Source: Acanthosoma haemorrhoidale (lineage: Eukaryota; Arthropoda; Insecta; Hemiptera; Acanthosomatidae). From it: DNA of 64,000 nt. This document shows positions 1 through 13,162 of the stretch, piece after piece. Positions within the stretch are counted from its first letter, which is position 1, and each line of letters starts with the position of its first letter. Made by a program: the position numbers and the translations under genes. The notes below the pieces were generated by a model. It was not told the origin of the DNA. It saw only the letters and a program-made list of their open reading frames with translations, and did not search any database. The stretch is taken from positions 55,759,239 to 55,823,238 of the forward strand of contig OV884012.1 in NCBI GenBank assembly GCA_930367205.1, read 5' to 3'.

Positions 1-475
1 ACACCATGCAAATTTTCGGTCAACCCCTATCTGCTCCACCCTTCACAGACACGTAAAGGTATGGTTGCGTTTCCAACGTAAAGAAAATAGGTTATTAAGG
101 GCACGACTAATTTAGTCATTGTTCACCCCGGGTGCCAACCATTTGGCCGTGGTGGTGGATCGTGGAGAGCTATCATATGCTATTTATGGGGCCGAAGGTC
201 TTCTCCCGCTTTTTATGCTTTTTATTCCCGCTCTTCCATGTCTGCAGGCCTGTGGTCTGTTGAGCTTCCTCCTCCTGCCAACGGTACCACATCCGTAGAC
301 CCTGGTTCCTGATGGTCTTCTTCCTTCTCTGGCGTTGACCACCATCGCTCGAGACAGCCAGTCCGCCACTACGTTTTCCTTACCGGGCTTATATATTGCC
401 TCCAAGTTGTATTGGCTGAGAAACTCCTTCCAAAGAATGACCCTCGCTGACGAAAAGCAGTTTTACCAAAGGACC
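1..475 (-). pseudogene. pol: Decayed Ty3/gypsy pol fragment (RNase H tail to IN linker), copy D
   Basis: Read on the minus strand, the segment carries the end of a Ty3-type RNase H domain (WKEFLSQYN, then YKPGKENVVADWLSRA). It continues into the linker before integrase, where motifs such as PGVNND and GVDR match TE1 and TE2 in this window. Two in-frame stops after PGVNND and several substitutions show that it is dead. It runs off the left edge of the window. Its right boundary near 475 is where similarity to TE1 stops. No LTR, PBS or other end is visible, so it may be truncated or continue outside. It lies in antisense orientation in the intron before receptor exon A. Confidence 0.8.
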
Positions 476-1608
476 CCGAACGAGCCATCCAAAAATCCAT
501 CAGAAATTCACTATATCAACCATCCGTATCTCTTCAGTGCACTAGCAGTGCCCTCAATTTTCGTATTAACTTACAAATTGATTCTCAATATATATTCTCC
601 ATTGTATAATGATGAACATAAAGAACAGTTGTGTCGAAAAATAGTGAGGTTCCCATATTTAAAAGTGGTAGATAAAATTTATTGTATCTCAGTAATGTCA
701 GTATTTTTTATCACCAACCTAGTAGTGAGCATACTTAGCACTTGAAAATGTCAACCAACTGCTGCTTGCTCGGATGAACTAAATATACCGATATTGTGGT
801 AAGACTGTTTCTACTAATATAACGCCTAGAAATTATATAACCTGCCCTATTAAACATATATTTTGTTTTTTTAAATTGTATCTTAAATAAAGTTATAATA
901 AATAAAATTATAATAAATAAATGTTAAAATTTATCAAAATAATATGTGTGTGAAATCAACTTCACTGATGGCTGAGGGGTTTATGTAAATTTAAATGAAA
1001 TAAAATCATCCCGAACTGAATAACAGCCTCATTCAAGGTTATTATCAAAAATATAGTGTAATAGTTGTTTTCATGAAGGTCATTCAATCCTTATTTGATG
1101 ACCCCGTGTTCGTTACTTACGTCACTTGCAATAAAAAAGAATCATTTTTGAAATTATTTTTCAGCCTAATTTGTCTAACCCGTTCCTCAAGTATCTGAGC
1201 AGGGTTTACAATATATTTAGACTAGTCCTTCTAACCATTCTCCTTTGATTTGGCTATCCAATATCACTGTAATTTAGCCTTGTGTTTGGGAAGATTCTTC
1301 CAATGGCGTCCTGGGTTCAAGCGACTGGTCTGCTAAAATTTTTTTCTTTAAGGGTTTGGTATGATCGTGATCCGCTTTTCCTCGTGTTAATAAATGAGAA
1401 TCTGCTTGAATAAATAATCAACCGCACTAGCACCTCAAAGTAGCAACTAGCAACTATGGTGACAACTTTCAATCGACCATATCTACATTTTAGTGAGCGG
1501 TTGCTACATGGATATTTTTTTATATGTAATCTATACTCGGGGATTCTTCAACTATTTATGGAAAGACTTAATGTGTCAATAATTGATTCGTCTATTTTTT
1601 TTTTGTAG
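476..1608 (+). other. Intronic DNA upstream of receptor exon A
   Basis: AT-rich sequence without a supported gene. It ends in a T-rich polypyrimidine tract and an AG acceptor at 1607-1608, directly before exon A. I see no upstream receptor exon here. Confidence 0.6.
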
Positions 1609-3328
<1,720 letters not shown>

Positions 3329-3634
3329 ACCCCACCCACTATTGGGACCGAAGGAAAAAAATGAACTACAAAAGTGAACTTAACTCTCAAAGTATTGGTC
3401 ATCAAAACCCTTATGCATTAAATCACAATCCCTAAAGTATACATAGTTGGATATTCAATACATGTTTCACCCCCCCCCCCCTAAGCAACAAACAATGCTC
3501 TACAAACATAACAAGCTTTCTCAGTGGTGTCAAAAACCTCTCTCCCTAGGCTAGGTCTCAAAACAAACTCGTAATTCTCTCCGCTTGCCACAGATGGCAG
3601 AGTGGATTTACCTTTGTTCTATGTCTATGGTACG
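3329..3634. repeat. Dispersed repeat, copy 1
   Basis: This stretch and 6430-6762 share ordered similarity in the same orientation. Shared blocks include a CAACAAAC...ATGCT block, TTTCTCA.GGTGTC, TCTCTCCC.AGGCT and GTGGATTNACCTTTNTTCTATNTCTATNGTACG at the end. The two copies stop together just after the GTACG block. No coding capacity or terminal repeat is evident, so the class is unknown. It may be a non-autonomous transposon or a LINE/SINE remnant. Orientation is undefined. Confidence 0.6.
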
Positions 3635-6429
3635 ATATGGATCTCTAGCAGCTCATTAAGCTATTCCGATTAAGACAGTCTGACTAAGGTTGAGTGCAAA
3701 TGGTCCTGACCGCGCAAATTAATTGAGCCGGGTTTGTCCAATTTCACATATTGTAATATCAAGGCTGCTGGCAGGAAAACTTCTTTAGTGTCTTCAGCTG
3801 AAAAACAAAGGATTTACTCGGTAAAACCGGCAGTCAATGCAAAAGTGGGCCTTGTTAACTGGGACCTCACACCAGACATCAGATAGTAGGATTTCAACCA
3901 AAAAGATTGTATTTTTTCTCCGACCAAAGGTAAGTTAGTTAAGTTAACTTAGGACTAACACCTGCAAGACGAATTTACAGTCTGATGAGAGGTTTTAATC
4001 ATCTAAAGCACAAACCACAATTTCCTCAAATTCATTTGTGACAAGGTATATGAAAAATGTAGAAGGCATATGAAAAAACATACTTGAAAATTATTACACG
4101 TTCTTAGTCCTTTGATCACATACGCTATATAAACTATTTTAAGTACTTAGTCTGCTGTTAGGTAAATTATCGTACTGATGGATTAGTAGAAGAAATAGTT
4201 TGCCAGATGCTTAAAGTTATAAAAATTAAAATCGTAATTGTAAGTTGTGATATTGAGACATCATGGAAGCGTCAGTAGAAATAACATATGCCTGGTTATG
4301 CCAGTTGAGCGCCTTTTGTTTTATATCTATTTCTTAACACCTCTACCCTGCTGAGTCATAGATCAATCTTGATTATTTAAATTAGTTTGTGTCACTGGTT
4401 TGCTTTCTACACTTTGGTGGGTCTTCAACCTGTTTTCAGGTCGAGTATATTAGAATGTACTGGGTATGCCATGACAGTGGTCTTCCTTGATTCATTCTAC
4501 AACGGGGAGTATATTACAAACTTACAGTCGGCAGTCCTGTGTGAAAATTACACGTTGGGAGTTCCAGGATTAGTCAAAGGAAGAAATAGGTAAGCGTAGT
4601 GTGTCCACTGCAAATCTTTCACAGAACCACTACCTTTCTTTTTGAGCTTTACTTTCTTTTGGGACACGTCTCAAGCTTGTTCCTAATTCTTGTTATGCTA
4701 TATTTTAACGACCTTGAAGGGAATAAGCAATGTTTTGTTTTATGCACTTCAAAGTTCGTCTAATCTATGCTTAAAGCATAAATACTTCCGTTACTTTCGT
4801 GACTATTGTTAAGCATTTCTTGTAAAGATGCTGTTTCTTTATAGCTGCAACTAAACAGTACTTTTTTTCGCTCGCAAACAGAATCTTAGAGGCATCATGT
4901 GTTCGAATAAATGTTTTAATAGCGCCTCATGAAAACTTTTTAATAATTAAAAATCGTTCGGTGATGGTTTTATGATTCTTTTATCGTGCAAAATTTTTGT
5001 TTTAAAAACAATAATTCAATATTATTATACATAAATTAAATTATCATACCAACTAACGTTACTATAGAATGTATAATAATATAATATTATAATACGGATT
5101 ATCACATTAATGTATGTACTGTCTACTATAAAATGCATGTGTGCTAAAAAACCAATTACCAAATAGCACTCAAGCGCATTTTTAAAATAATTTGTGATCA
5201 TTCAAAATGAAAAAGTTAGCCTAAACACTAGTCTGAGTTTAGCTCAAATTTGATAATTTCTGTTTTAATACATATTTTTACGTTGATGTAAGCTTGAAAG
5301 AAGCCAATATGATTGAGGGAAGGGGATCGTTAAGAGGGGAGTGGTGGTTGGTAGAAATCAGTCTTCCAAACGGTGCGGAAAGTAATTCCCCAGCAAGAAT
5401 TTTTCACATGAGTTGTCACCCCTTCAGTGTTCTCCATCGACAAGCAAAACCTCCCCTCCATTACTGCATTAAGGGTAGTCGGCTATCGTGCTAACTCTTA
5501 CTGCCAGTCTTTATAACTTGGCGACTTCATCATAGTTATAACAAAAAGTAATCAACGACCACCGACTTTTATTCTATTTCTTTTAGGGTACGTGTATCAC
5601 TTTCTGAAACATTTTAACAACTTAATAAACATTGGTGGAATGTAGTAATTACTGGTAATTTAGCAAGGAACATGGTTTTTATCCACATCCTCCAATCAGC
5701 ATGTGTTTCCTTAATGTCACAATATACCCCTCTCCCACAATGAAATTGTCACAGCTCAAAAATACTATACACTACAGAAAAGGCCAAAGAAAATTTCCAC
5801 CCATTTACTAACAAAAGCAATTACCTCTGAATGCGAACATAAAAGCGGAAATACTTTAAGAATGAAGATGAAAAATTGATCGGGTGAATTGAAGACATTT
5901 AACCTCCTCATTGTCATAGATGTAACTATGAAATACAACACCTGTCAAGCAACTCTCCTTCAATAAATAATAACACGATAATATGAATAATCAATAAATG
6001 TAACCTGATTTCCAGTTGAGACGTTATGTTGTTTTTTTTAGTGACACTTCAACAAAATTCAGGTCCCTCATTTTCAATCATACAATTGCAATAACGGTAA
6101 AAAACATGTTATAAACTGCGTTCAGTCCTCTTTTTCACACCCAATCGCTTGGTGTCAGCAAATATTTTTTTCTGTGATTGTTAAATTAAACATCTCAACT
6201 TCCTACTTAATAACATTTCAATTAAGCATCTAGACATCCTGATTAATCATAGGTATTATTTATTGATACGTAATGGTAATTGAGTTTTATTATATTTATT
6301 GAACTACACGTTTCGGATTTTCCGCTGCAAGTACGTTTTAGCCCAATGGTATGGCTATTAGAAACTTTTTCCTGCCTGCCAACTAGGGTAATTGAAACAA
6401 CACAATATACTAAAAAGGGGGTGGGTGCC
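3635..6429. other. Intronic stretch, no gene seen
   Basis: AT-rich, with short ORFs only (for example 4387-4593 and 5294-5494) that lack family motifs. Nothing else supported. Confidence 0.5.
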
Positions 6430-6762
6430 AAACCCCACTAATGAAATCAAGGAAGGGAGCTTTATTGAAAAGTCAACTTAAATTCAAAGTGTGTTGGTTA
6501 TCAAATCCCCTTCTACTGAACCACAAACCATAAGGTAGACTATTATACAAGACTTAATAATGCTAATCGAAATACTCCTCAAAACTATCCTAAAATATAA
6601 AATTTAAAAACAACAAACTATGCTTTCTAAAATAACATAGTTTCTCAACGGTGTCCCAAAAAAAAACTTTCTCTCCCAGGCTTGGTTACTAAACATACTA
6701 GTTCCTTCCTCTTGATGCGAGCTGTCGGGGTGGATTCACCTTTTTTCTATCTCTATAGTACG
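6430..6762. repeat. Dispersed repeat, copy 2
   Basis: Second member of the pair with 3329-3634, in the same orientation and with the same terminal block ending in a GTACG motif. The two copies are clearly diverged, so this is an old duplication or two old insertions. Confidence 0.6.
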
Positions 6763-8029
6763 CCTGAATTAATGTTATGACATTGAAATATCCCACCTTT
6801 GAGCTATTGCGTTTCCGGGAGTGTTAAGTATTCAAATATGCTTCAATGGACAGACATTTTCTTCCCTTGGACTTATATTTCTTCCTCGTGAAATGTATTC
6901 AGCTCTGTGTTGTGTCATCCCCGAAGTCCCTGGATGGAGGTCCCTCCCAGCACAAGGGCCGGGAGACTCCGAGGCGGCGGCAGGCAGAAGGGCTAAGAGG
7001 AGCCATTATTTATTGAGCCTGCTCTATATTAACCTCCCACCGAGCCAATTTACCTTTGTTCTCTTGGGCCGGTCTTTATTAAATGTCCCCTACCCCTGCC
7101 ATTGCTCTCTCTATACCTTGGGCCCTCAGTCAAGATTTTAACTGTCTCCTGCCCTTTCTCTTTCTAATTCTCCTTCATTTACTTCCTCGGCCCTTTCTTA
7201 ATATCGTCTCTCTCACTCCCTCCGAGGGTAGCTCCCTTTTAATATTTACTATAGTACCTGTTTGCACACGGCAGGGTCAGTCAGCAAATTTGGATGGGAG
7301 TAAACATAATAAGGCTAGGTTTTCCCTTGTTAAATGTTGGTTTTTACAGGGCACGTAAACACCGGATAAACTGAAATCGGGCGCTGTGACTCGCCTTATT
7401 TACTTCTATGTACTGTAGTATCAATGGATGCCGCCACTTTATAAGTGCCATGTTTAATTATGCTAGTAAGGAATTGATGGATTGTTTTAAAAAACACTAA
7501 GTAGATAAATTTACACCCCATCTAATATTTCTAAATTGTGAACTTACAAAGCCAAAATACCCTAGGATCGATGTGTTTTTTAATTGTATTTTTTGAAAAA
7601 TGAGAATATAAACGAACCTAGATATTTTCAGTAGGATTAAACTAATGTATAGCTAGTGAAGCTATGCATATGAATTGGCGCAGAGTACATGGAGTGACTA
7701 CTGGCCCTTTCTAGAAATAAACTCGGCTCTAAGCCATGTATGTGATACATCAAGACTTGATGGGTACAATTTTCATTAATACATTAAGCACTACCAGACT
7801 ATTCAGTATTTAAAATTATTCCTTCAGCTGGCCTACTAAAACTAAAAATTATCTCGTTTTCTTTTGTACGACAGGCATTAAAGTTGAAGTACCACCCTTG
7901 TCCCAAGTCCATGATGACTTATTTTTTGTCTAGCATATCAATATTATTTGTATTGTTATGTTGAATTTACATAGCAGCACATTCACTGAAAATTGCATTC
8001 ATATTGAACACGCAGTTTCAAAGTTATCA
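6763..8029. other. Intronic stretch with a GC-richer island (about 6900-7340)
   Basis: Mostly AT-rich. The part around 6910-7010 is strikingly GC-rich and is followed by a C/T-rich stretch to about 7250. Overlapping ORFs at 6821-7141 and 7083-7358 show no recognised domain. The island could be a conserved regulatory element or an unrecognised repeat. Confidence 0.4.
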
Positions 8030-8108
8030 TTTTGTAATAAATCGGTTAAATCTAAAGGACTGATTAGACTGCTATACATCTTGATAACTTGGGGATTAGG
8101 TTGGATAC
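8030..8108 (-). repeat. LTR relic of gypsy copy C
   Basis: The block around 8075-8108 (TACATCTTGATAACTT, then GGATTAGGTTGG) matches the reverse complement of the TE1 LTR start with substitutions. The remaining LTR end and the polypurine tract are missing, so the match jumps directly to the 3' untranslated region at 8109. Upstream of 8075 the similarity is weak. Confidence 0.5.
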
Positions 8109-8500
8109 CTCTTCGTAAACTCCAACGTCCGGCGCATGCAGCACACAGCCTGTAATCCCTTACATCACGCTTACGGTCTAATATATTCATAGTCCACAGA
8201 GCTCTCTGGCTTGATAATACATAACCAAACAACAGAATAGAAGGAAAAAGAGATAATAAAGAAATAAAATAAGAATAATAATAATAATATTAAAATATAA
8301 TACATTCGCCCGTGACCCGGTGGCGGGCAAGTGAAAACAAAACAATGGAACTTATCCACACTATAAAGTATGAAAATAAAAACTCTCTCTGAGCTTCACA
8401 TGTGAAGTGTATGATTCCGGATTAGTTGCTCCGTATCGGATCGAGGGCACACCATCTTACGCACATTCAACACAGGGAGGCCCCCCCCCCCTGTGGTGGG
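8109..8500 (-). repeat. 3' untranslated region of decayed gypsy copy C
   Basis: Reverse complement of the TE1 segment between pol and the 3' LTR, with indels in an A/T-rich middle. It keeps the noncoding motif AGGGATTACAGGCTGTGT (near 8143-8160) that is also present in TE1 and TE2. It ends at the relic of the pol stop region, with a C12 run near 8479. Confidence 0.75.
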
Positions 8501-9867
8501 AGTTCGAACTGTTCAATGTGAACGGTTCACCTCTTATTTGGGGAGGTCATGCTCTCGATGGTCGAGATTATGTTCAAGAATTATGATGACCTTAAAGGGC
8601 CCCTTATACCGAACCAGTTCCTTACTACGAATTGGCACGACTTTTCTGTACACAACGGTCCCGATCGATATTGCCCCTATGCGATCCCGCACCTTCAAAT
8701 TTGCACGCGCCACGTGCCTGGGTTTCTCGCGCAATCCTATCACGTACCTTGTGCCACATCTTCCCGAGCTGTATGTGGGTGTTTTGGAGCTGTGCCGCCA
8801 TCCCTTCTTCCACCACCGTCTCTGGCCAGTTCCTCGGTCTCACTCGTAATTCGAACAAATGTTCAAAGGGTGCGAGCCCCGTCGTGCGGTGTATCTAGTG
8901 GTTGTATGCCGCCACCGCCATGGGCATCGCTACGTTCGCCGACAGGCCTTTATCCACCTGGTACACGCGTAAGTGGTCGCTGAGGGTGCTGTGTAACCTT
9001 TCGATGGTTCCCCTGCTCTTAGGATGCCCGGGGGTATTAAAATGTCATGCCCCATCACGTTTTCGCATTTTGGCTCTCACGGTTGCATTGTCAAACTCCC
9101 GTCCCCCGTTCGACGAGATCCTCTCCGGTATGCCGTAGAATTGAAACCATGTGTTGAGGGCTTGTAATATGGCATCTGATGACTAGTCTCCCACCGCGTA
9201 AGCCATAGCTACTTTGCTAAATGGGTCGATGATAGTGACCCACTTAAAGCCCCACCATGTGAAGGTGTCCACTTGAATCTCCGTCAATGGTGCTTCTGCC
9301 GTGGGTGATTCTTCCTGGTGTCCCTGCGGGGGATGTCTGTCATATTATGTCTTCCTGCAAACTTCCCATGGTCTGATCACCTTCTGAATAGTCCACTGCA
9401 TAGAAATAGCCCCTTCGTAGTGCTTGTGCTGTCTGCTGCCCACCGCGGTGGTTGGTTTTCCCCTGGTGCTACGCCAGTGTTACCTCGCGTTGCTGCTCCT
9501 CGTCACGCAGGGTCTGGACCACGGAAAGATGACGAATGAACAAGCAATCCACCCCCACAGATCTTTCTGCCACGTCTTTCATAGCCTGACAAATTTCATC
9601 TCCCCGAGCTCCCGGTGGTGACTAAATCGTCACGATCAGACTCCTACCATACGTACTATGGAGTATTTTTAGAGTACCTGATGTTTGTGTTATCCAAATG
9701 ATCTGCCTCCGCTTATCATTGATGATTTCATAAGTCGTCTCCATATCCCACAGTATCTCCCCTATACCCCATACTTGTCTGATGGTGGGTTCACACACCT
9801 GTCACTATCTTCCCACGTGCTGCTCCTGCCCACTTCTCTAGGCGTCCATTCCTCAATAAATTGCCTC
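8500..9867 (-). pseudogene. pol: Decayed gypsy copy C: integrase region of pol
   Basis: The minus strand shows broken frames that align collinearly with TE1 integrase. They include the C-terminal module (ANLKVRDRIGAISIGTVVYRKV, RYKGPFKV), the HNTHIQLGKMW segment, the catalytic SDGGREF neighbourhood, and the linker with the conserved ND(K/R)RRQI part. Frameshifts and stops split it into ORFs of 60-100 residues. It is continuous up to 9867, where a SINE-like insertion interrupts the element. It is closer to TE1 than to TE2. Confidence 0.85.
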
Positions 9868-10205
9868 ATAGATAGAGGTTGATCTCTCGGCCGACTCAAC
9901 CAAAGCAAGAATACCCCTTCTACCTGCTCAGGGTAGGACGATTCCCCGGCCGATAGGCCGACTCAGTGCAGCCCCCTACAGGGGCCGACTTCAAACCAAT
10001 GCCTAGTACCTCTAGGCTCCACCATAGGTAGACTCTCACTACCTTGCCGAATCCCCCCGCCTCTTTTAGGCATCCCACACCCCATATCCTTCTCATACTA
10101 CCTTCGAATGGGACGCCCCTTTTTTTTCCTATTTTATTCCTATTTTTCCTACATCCTATATTTCCAGTCAAGAGCTAAGTTTAAAAAAAAAAAAAAAAAA
10201 AAAAA
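9868..10205 (+). mobile_element. SINE-like A-tailed retroposon (copy a), nested in gypsy copy C
   Basis: This ~338 bp insertion ends in a long A run and interrupts the gypsy copy exactly. The host sequence AAATTGCCTCATA occurs before it and AAATTGCCTTATA after it, a ~13 bp target duplication differing by one base. TE1 has this sequence once. The interior contains GGTAGACTCTCAC and TAGGCATCCCACACCCCATATCC (in two parts), shared with the retroposon at 59302. No ORF is present, and a CTTCGAATGGG block resembles a pol III B box only weakly. Mobilisation by a LINE is the usual mechanism for A-tailed elements with such duplications. Confidence 0.85.
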
Positions 10206-12087
10206 ATTGCCTTATACCACTCGATGATTCCCCTTCCTCTATGGCGTTTACCATAATCGCGCGTGACATCCAATCTGCCACGACGTTGTCTTTCCCTGGC
10301 TTATATACGATATCTAGATTGTATTGCGCTAAGAATTCCTTCCACCTCGTTACCCTTGAGGAGGATTATTTACGTTTTCCAACCCATTGAAGAGGCTGGT
10401 GGTCCGTATGTATTTGAAACGTTCTGTCAAATACATACGGACGGAAGTGCCAAATAGCCCTTACTATCCCGAGGCGTTCCAGAGCGCTGTACCAAGTCTC
10501 CATGTCCGTCAGGCGTCTGCTCGCGTAAGCCACCGGTCTTTCCCCGTCCCTACCTTCCTGTGACAATATTGCCCGCAAGGCATAGTCGCTTGTGTCAGTG
10601 GTGATCATGAACTCCTTCTCGAAGTTGGGTAAAGCCAAAATCGGCACCTCCTGCAAACGCGTCTAGCATTTGCGGATATTCTGTTCTATCAGTGGCATGA
10701 TCGTTATCCGTGCTCCCCATAGTAAGTCATTAATGGGTACCATATATTCTGCCATGCCCGGGACAAAACGGTGGTATTAATTGAGCGCGCCCAGTCATCT
10801 CCGAATCCCTTTTACTTATTTATATACCTCCATTTTTTTGATCACTTCGAATTTCGTCGAGTCTGGTTGAGCCCTCTCCTTAGAGATTGTATGCCCTAAA
10901 AAAATAATCTGCTCCTGGCTTAGTAACAATTTGTCTATTGACAGTTTCAACCCTAAATCTTTTAAATGCAGTCCGGAGGTGTTGAATGTGTTCCAACTCC
11001 GTCCGGCTCAAGATCAGCAGGTCATCCATGTAAATTTCGCACATATTTTTGTCCATTCCTCTCAGAAGTTCGTCCATGGGACGCTGAAATGTTATTGTGG
11101 CATTTTTGAGACCAACGGCATTCTCGTGAACTCAAAATGCCCTCTTTCAAACGAGAACGCCGTTTTATGTTGGTCATGCGCAGCTAGCTTGATCTGATGG
11201 TACCCTGCTTTTAGGTCTAATGTGCTAAAAATTTTCGCACCGTTGAGTCTGTCTAGGATGACATCAAAGCGGGGGATCGGATATTTTTCTTCCATGGTAT
11301 TGTCGTTAAGTTCCCGAAAATCCACCAGGATTTGGTACTTTTCCTCACTTTCTTCCGGTCGACTTCTATTTTTCACTGCCCACAAAGGGCTATTATACGG
11401 AGACGTTCTATCTCTGATAATCTCTTGGCACTTGATATCCTCAATCTCCTTCCTAGTGTGTTGTCTGGGCGCTTACGGATACCGCCTCTCCTTTACCCAC
11501 TCTACTTTTAACGGGATCTCATGTAGCATTTTCCCCGTTGCTCCTAGTAGCGTGTTCCCTTCAGTGGAAAAAATATCCGTAAATTCGCTCCGCAGACTCT
11601 CCCTCCAATCCTGCACTCGCTTAACCGCTCCTATTTGCACCATTTCCCTTACTCCCCCCCCCCCCCCGGGTTCGGTAGTTTCCCTTCCCTAGTTTGATCC
11701 ACTAGTTCTCACCCTCGTTTTCTATGCACACGCTTACTTTCCCTAGTAAATCACACCCCACTATTATCTGATATTCCCGCGGCATTTCTTCCACAACGTG
11801 TAACTTTACGTCACCCATTACCTTCGCCCACAACCGCTTCTCCAATTACTTCGCAGGGTCCCCCCAGAGTAAGAAATTTACACTCAAATACCTTGATCTG
11901 GTGTGGCCTCTCTCCTCCACGCAGTCTCTCTAACGCACCACGAGATATTATTGTATTGGTTCTCCAAAAAAGTATCAATCAGGCACCTCTTCCCCTTCCC
12001 GAACTCAATAATTGGCAACCCGCACATACTTTCCCGCACTGTATTGCACCATGGGTTGCGGTCGCTTCTCTGCTGCCACTCTCCTAA
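10206..12087 (-). pseudogene. pol: Decayed gypsy copy C: protease, RT and RNase H regions of pol
   Basis: Minus-strand frames hold, in order, the protease start (CGLPIIEFGKG, then a broken CLIDT), reverse transcriptase (VDFRELNDNT, STLDLKAGYHQI, YMDDLLILSRTE) and RNase H (TTDTSDYALRA, RPVAYASRRLTD, HTDHQPLQWVG). They are spread over several frames because of indels, for example near 11092-11100, where the conserved LKNAP block is damaged. A C13 run lies near 11657. The codon at 12085-12087, equivalent to the gag UGA stop in TE1, reads UUA here. Confidence 0.88.
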
Positions 12088-13162
12088 GGCCTCCGTACAC
12101 CACTCCCATCTGCGCGATGGATTCTTCTGCCACTCTCGTCTTCTGCTCCCACTGCGCCTCAACTTCTCCCCGTCTGGCTCCGACGTTCCTGATGACTCGT
12201 CGCCCGATAATCTATTTCTCTAGGTGTCGCGCTCCGCCTCTTCCGGATTTCCTGGTTATTCACCATTTTTGAAATTCCTTTTGTTGCAACACGTATGGCC
12301 ATTGTCTTGCTATTTGTCCTTCTTCCCCACACTCAAAGCACTTAGTGCGAGGGCACTGAGCTACCAAATGGCCCGTCTTTCCACAGCCATGACATTGCCT
12401 ATTTTCTTTCCAAGGGGCGTGCCTTGGCCTCGTCCCTCCCAATCTTCGCTCTCCCATCTTTCCCCTGTCTCTACCGGCAAACGGCGTTTCCTATCTCTTC
12501 CACGCCGCTTTCGAGGTTCTGTTTCTCCTATATGAGATCTGGCTCCAATCATTGTCATCTTCGTGCATTTTTACTTCCTCCTCTCTTGCGCTAGCATCAA
12601 TCATCACCTGGGCGCATTTAGGGCACCCTTCTTTACTTCCCGTCTCCTTCACCAATTGCACCTTTAAGACTGTAGACAGAGACCCCATCTTGCTCTGCAC
12701 TTCCTCGGCGCTAGTAGTCTCTCTTATTTTCTCATTTATTTTATTGTAGCGGACTACCAGGACTGCAGCATACTGTCCACTATTCTGTCTTGGAGATTTA
12801 ATTTCTCGAAACACTTGGAAGATATCCCCCTCTGGGATCCATCGTCCCTCCCTCTCCCCATATGCTTTCTTCAGTCTTGTCTTTACTATCTCCCATAGGG
12901 TTTCCTTATCGCGTGTATCAGGTTCAGCACTTTTTACTCCTTTTTACCCTACACACCAGGTCTGCCTTTATTGGCTTAGCGTCACCTGGGTTGAGTAGGC
13001 CTTCATCCATCTTGGCTTTTATCCTCTCCATAATTCTATTGCCACCTTTGAGAAAATGATTCAACTCACCCAGCTCCCCAGAAAATTTTTAAAGGTCTGA
13101 GATCATTTTCCTCATGTCCTGTGACGTCACTGCCCGCACCTTCATCCATGCCAGCGAGTTCA
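12088..13162 (-). pseudogene. gag: Decayed gypsy copy C: gag
   Basis: Minus-strand gag remnants carry the first zinc knuckle CHGCGKTGHLVAQC. The second is damaged (CFECGEEGQIARQW, losing His and the last Cys). Upstream lie capsid-like segments with SPRQNSGQYAAVLVVRYNK. Similarity to TE1 gag ends abruptly near 13162, inside the first ~70 bases of gag, so the 5' LTR, PBS and gag start are lost. Several frameshifts. Confidence 0.87.

Noticed and set aside
184..745. Overlapping ORFs at 184-405 and 335-745 as host genes
   Set aside because: The first is the decayed gypsy fragment. The second is its opposite-strand shadow running into AT-rich DNA.
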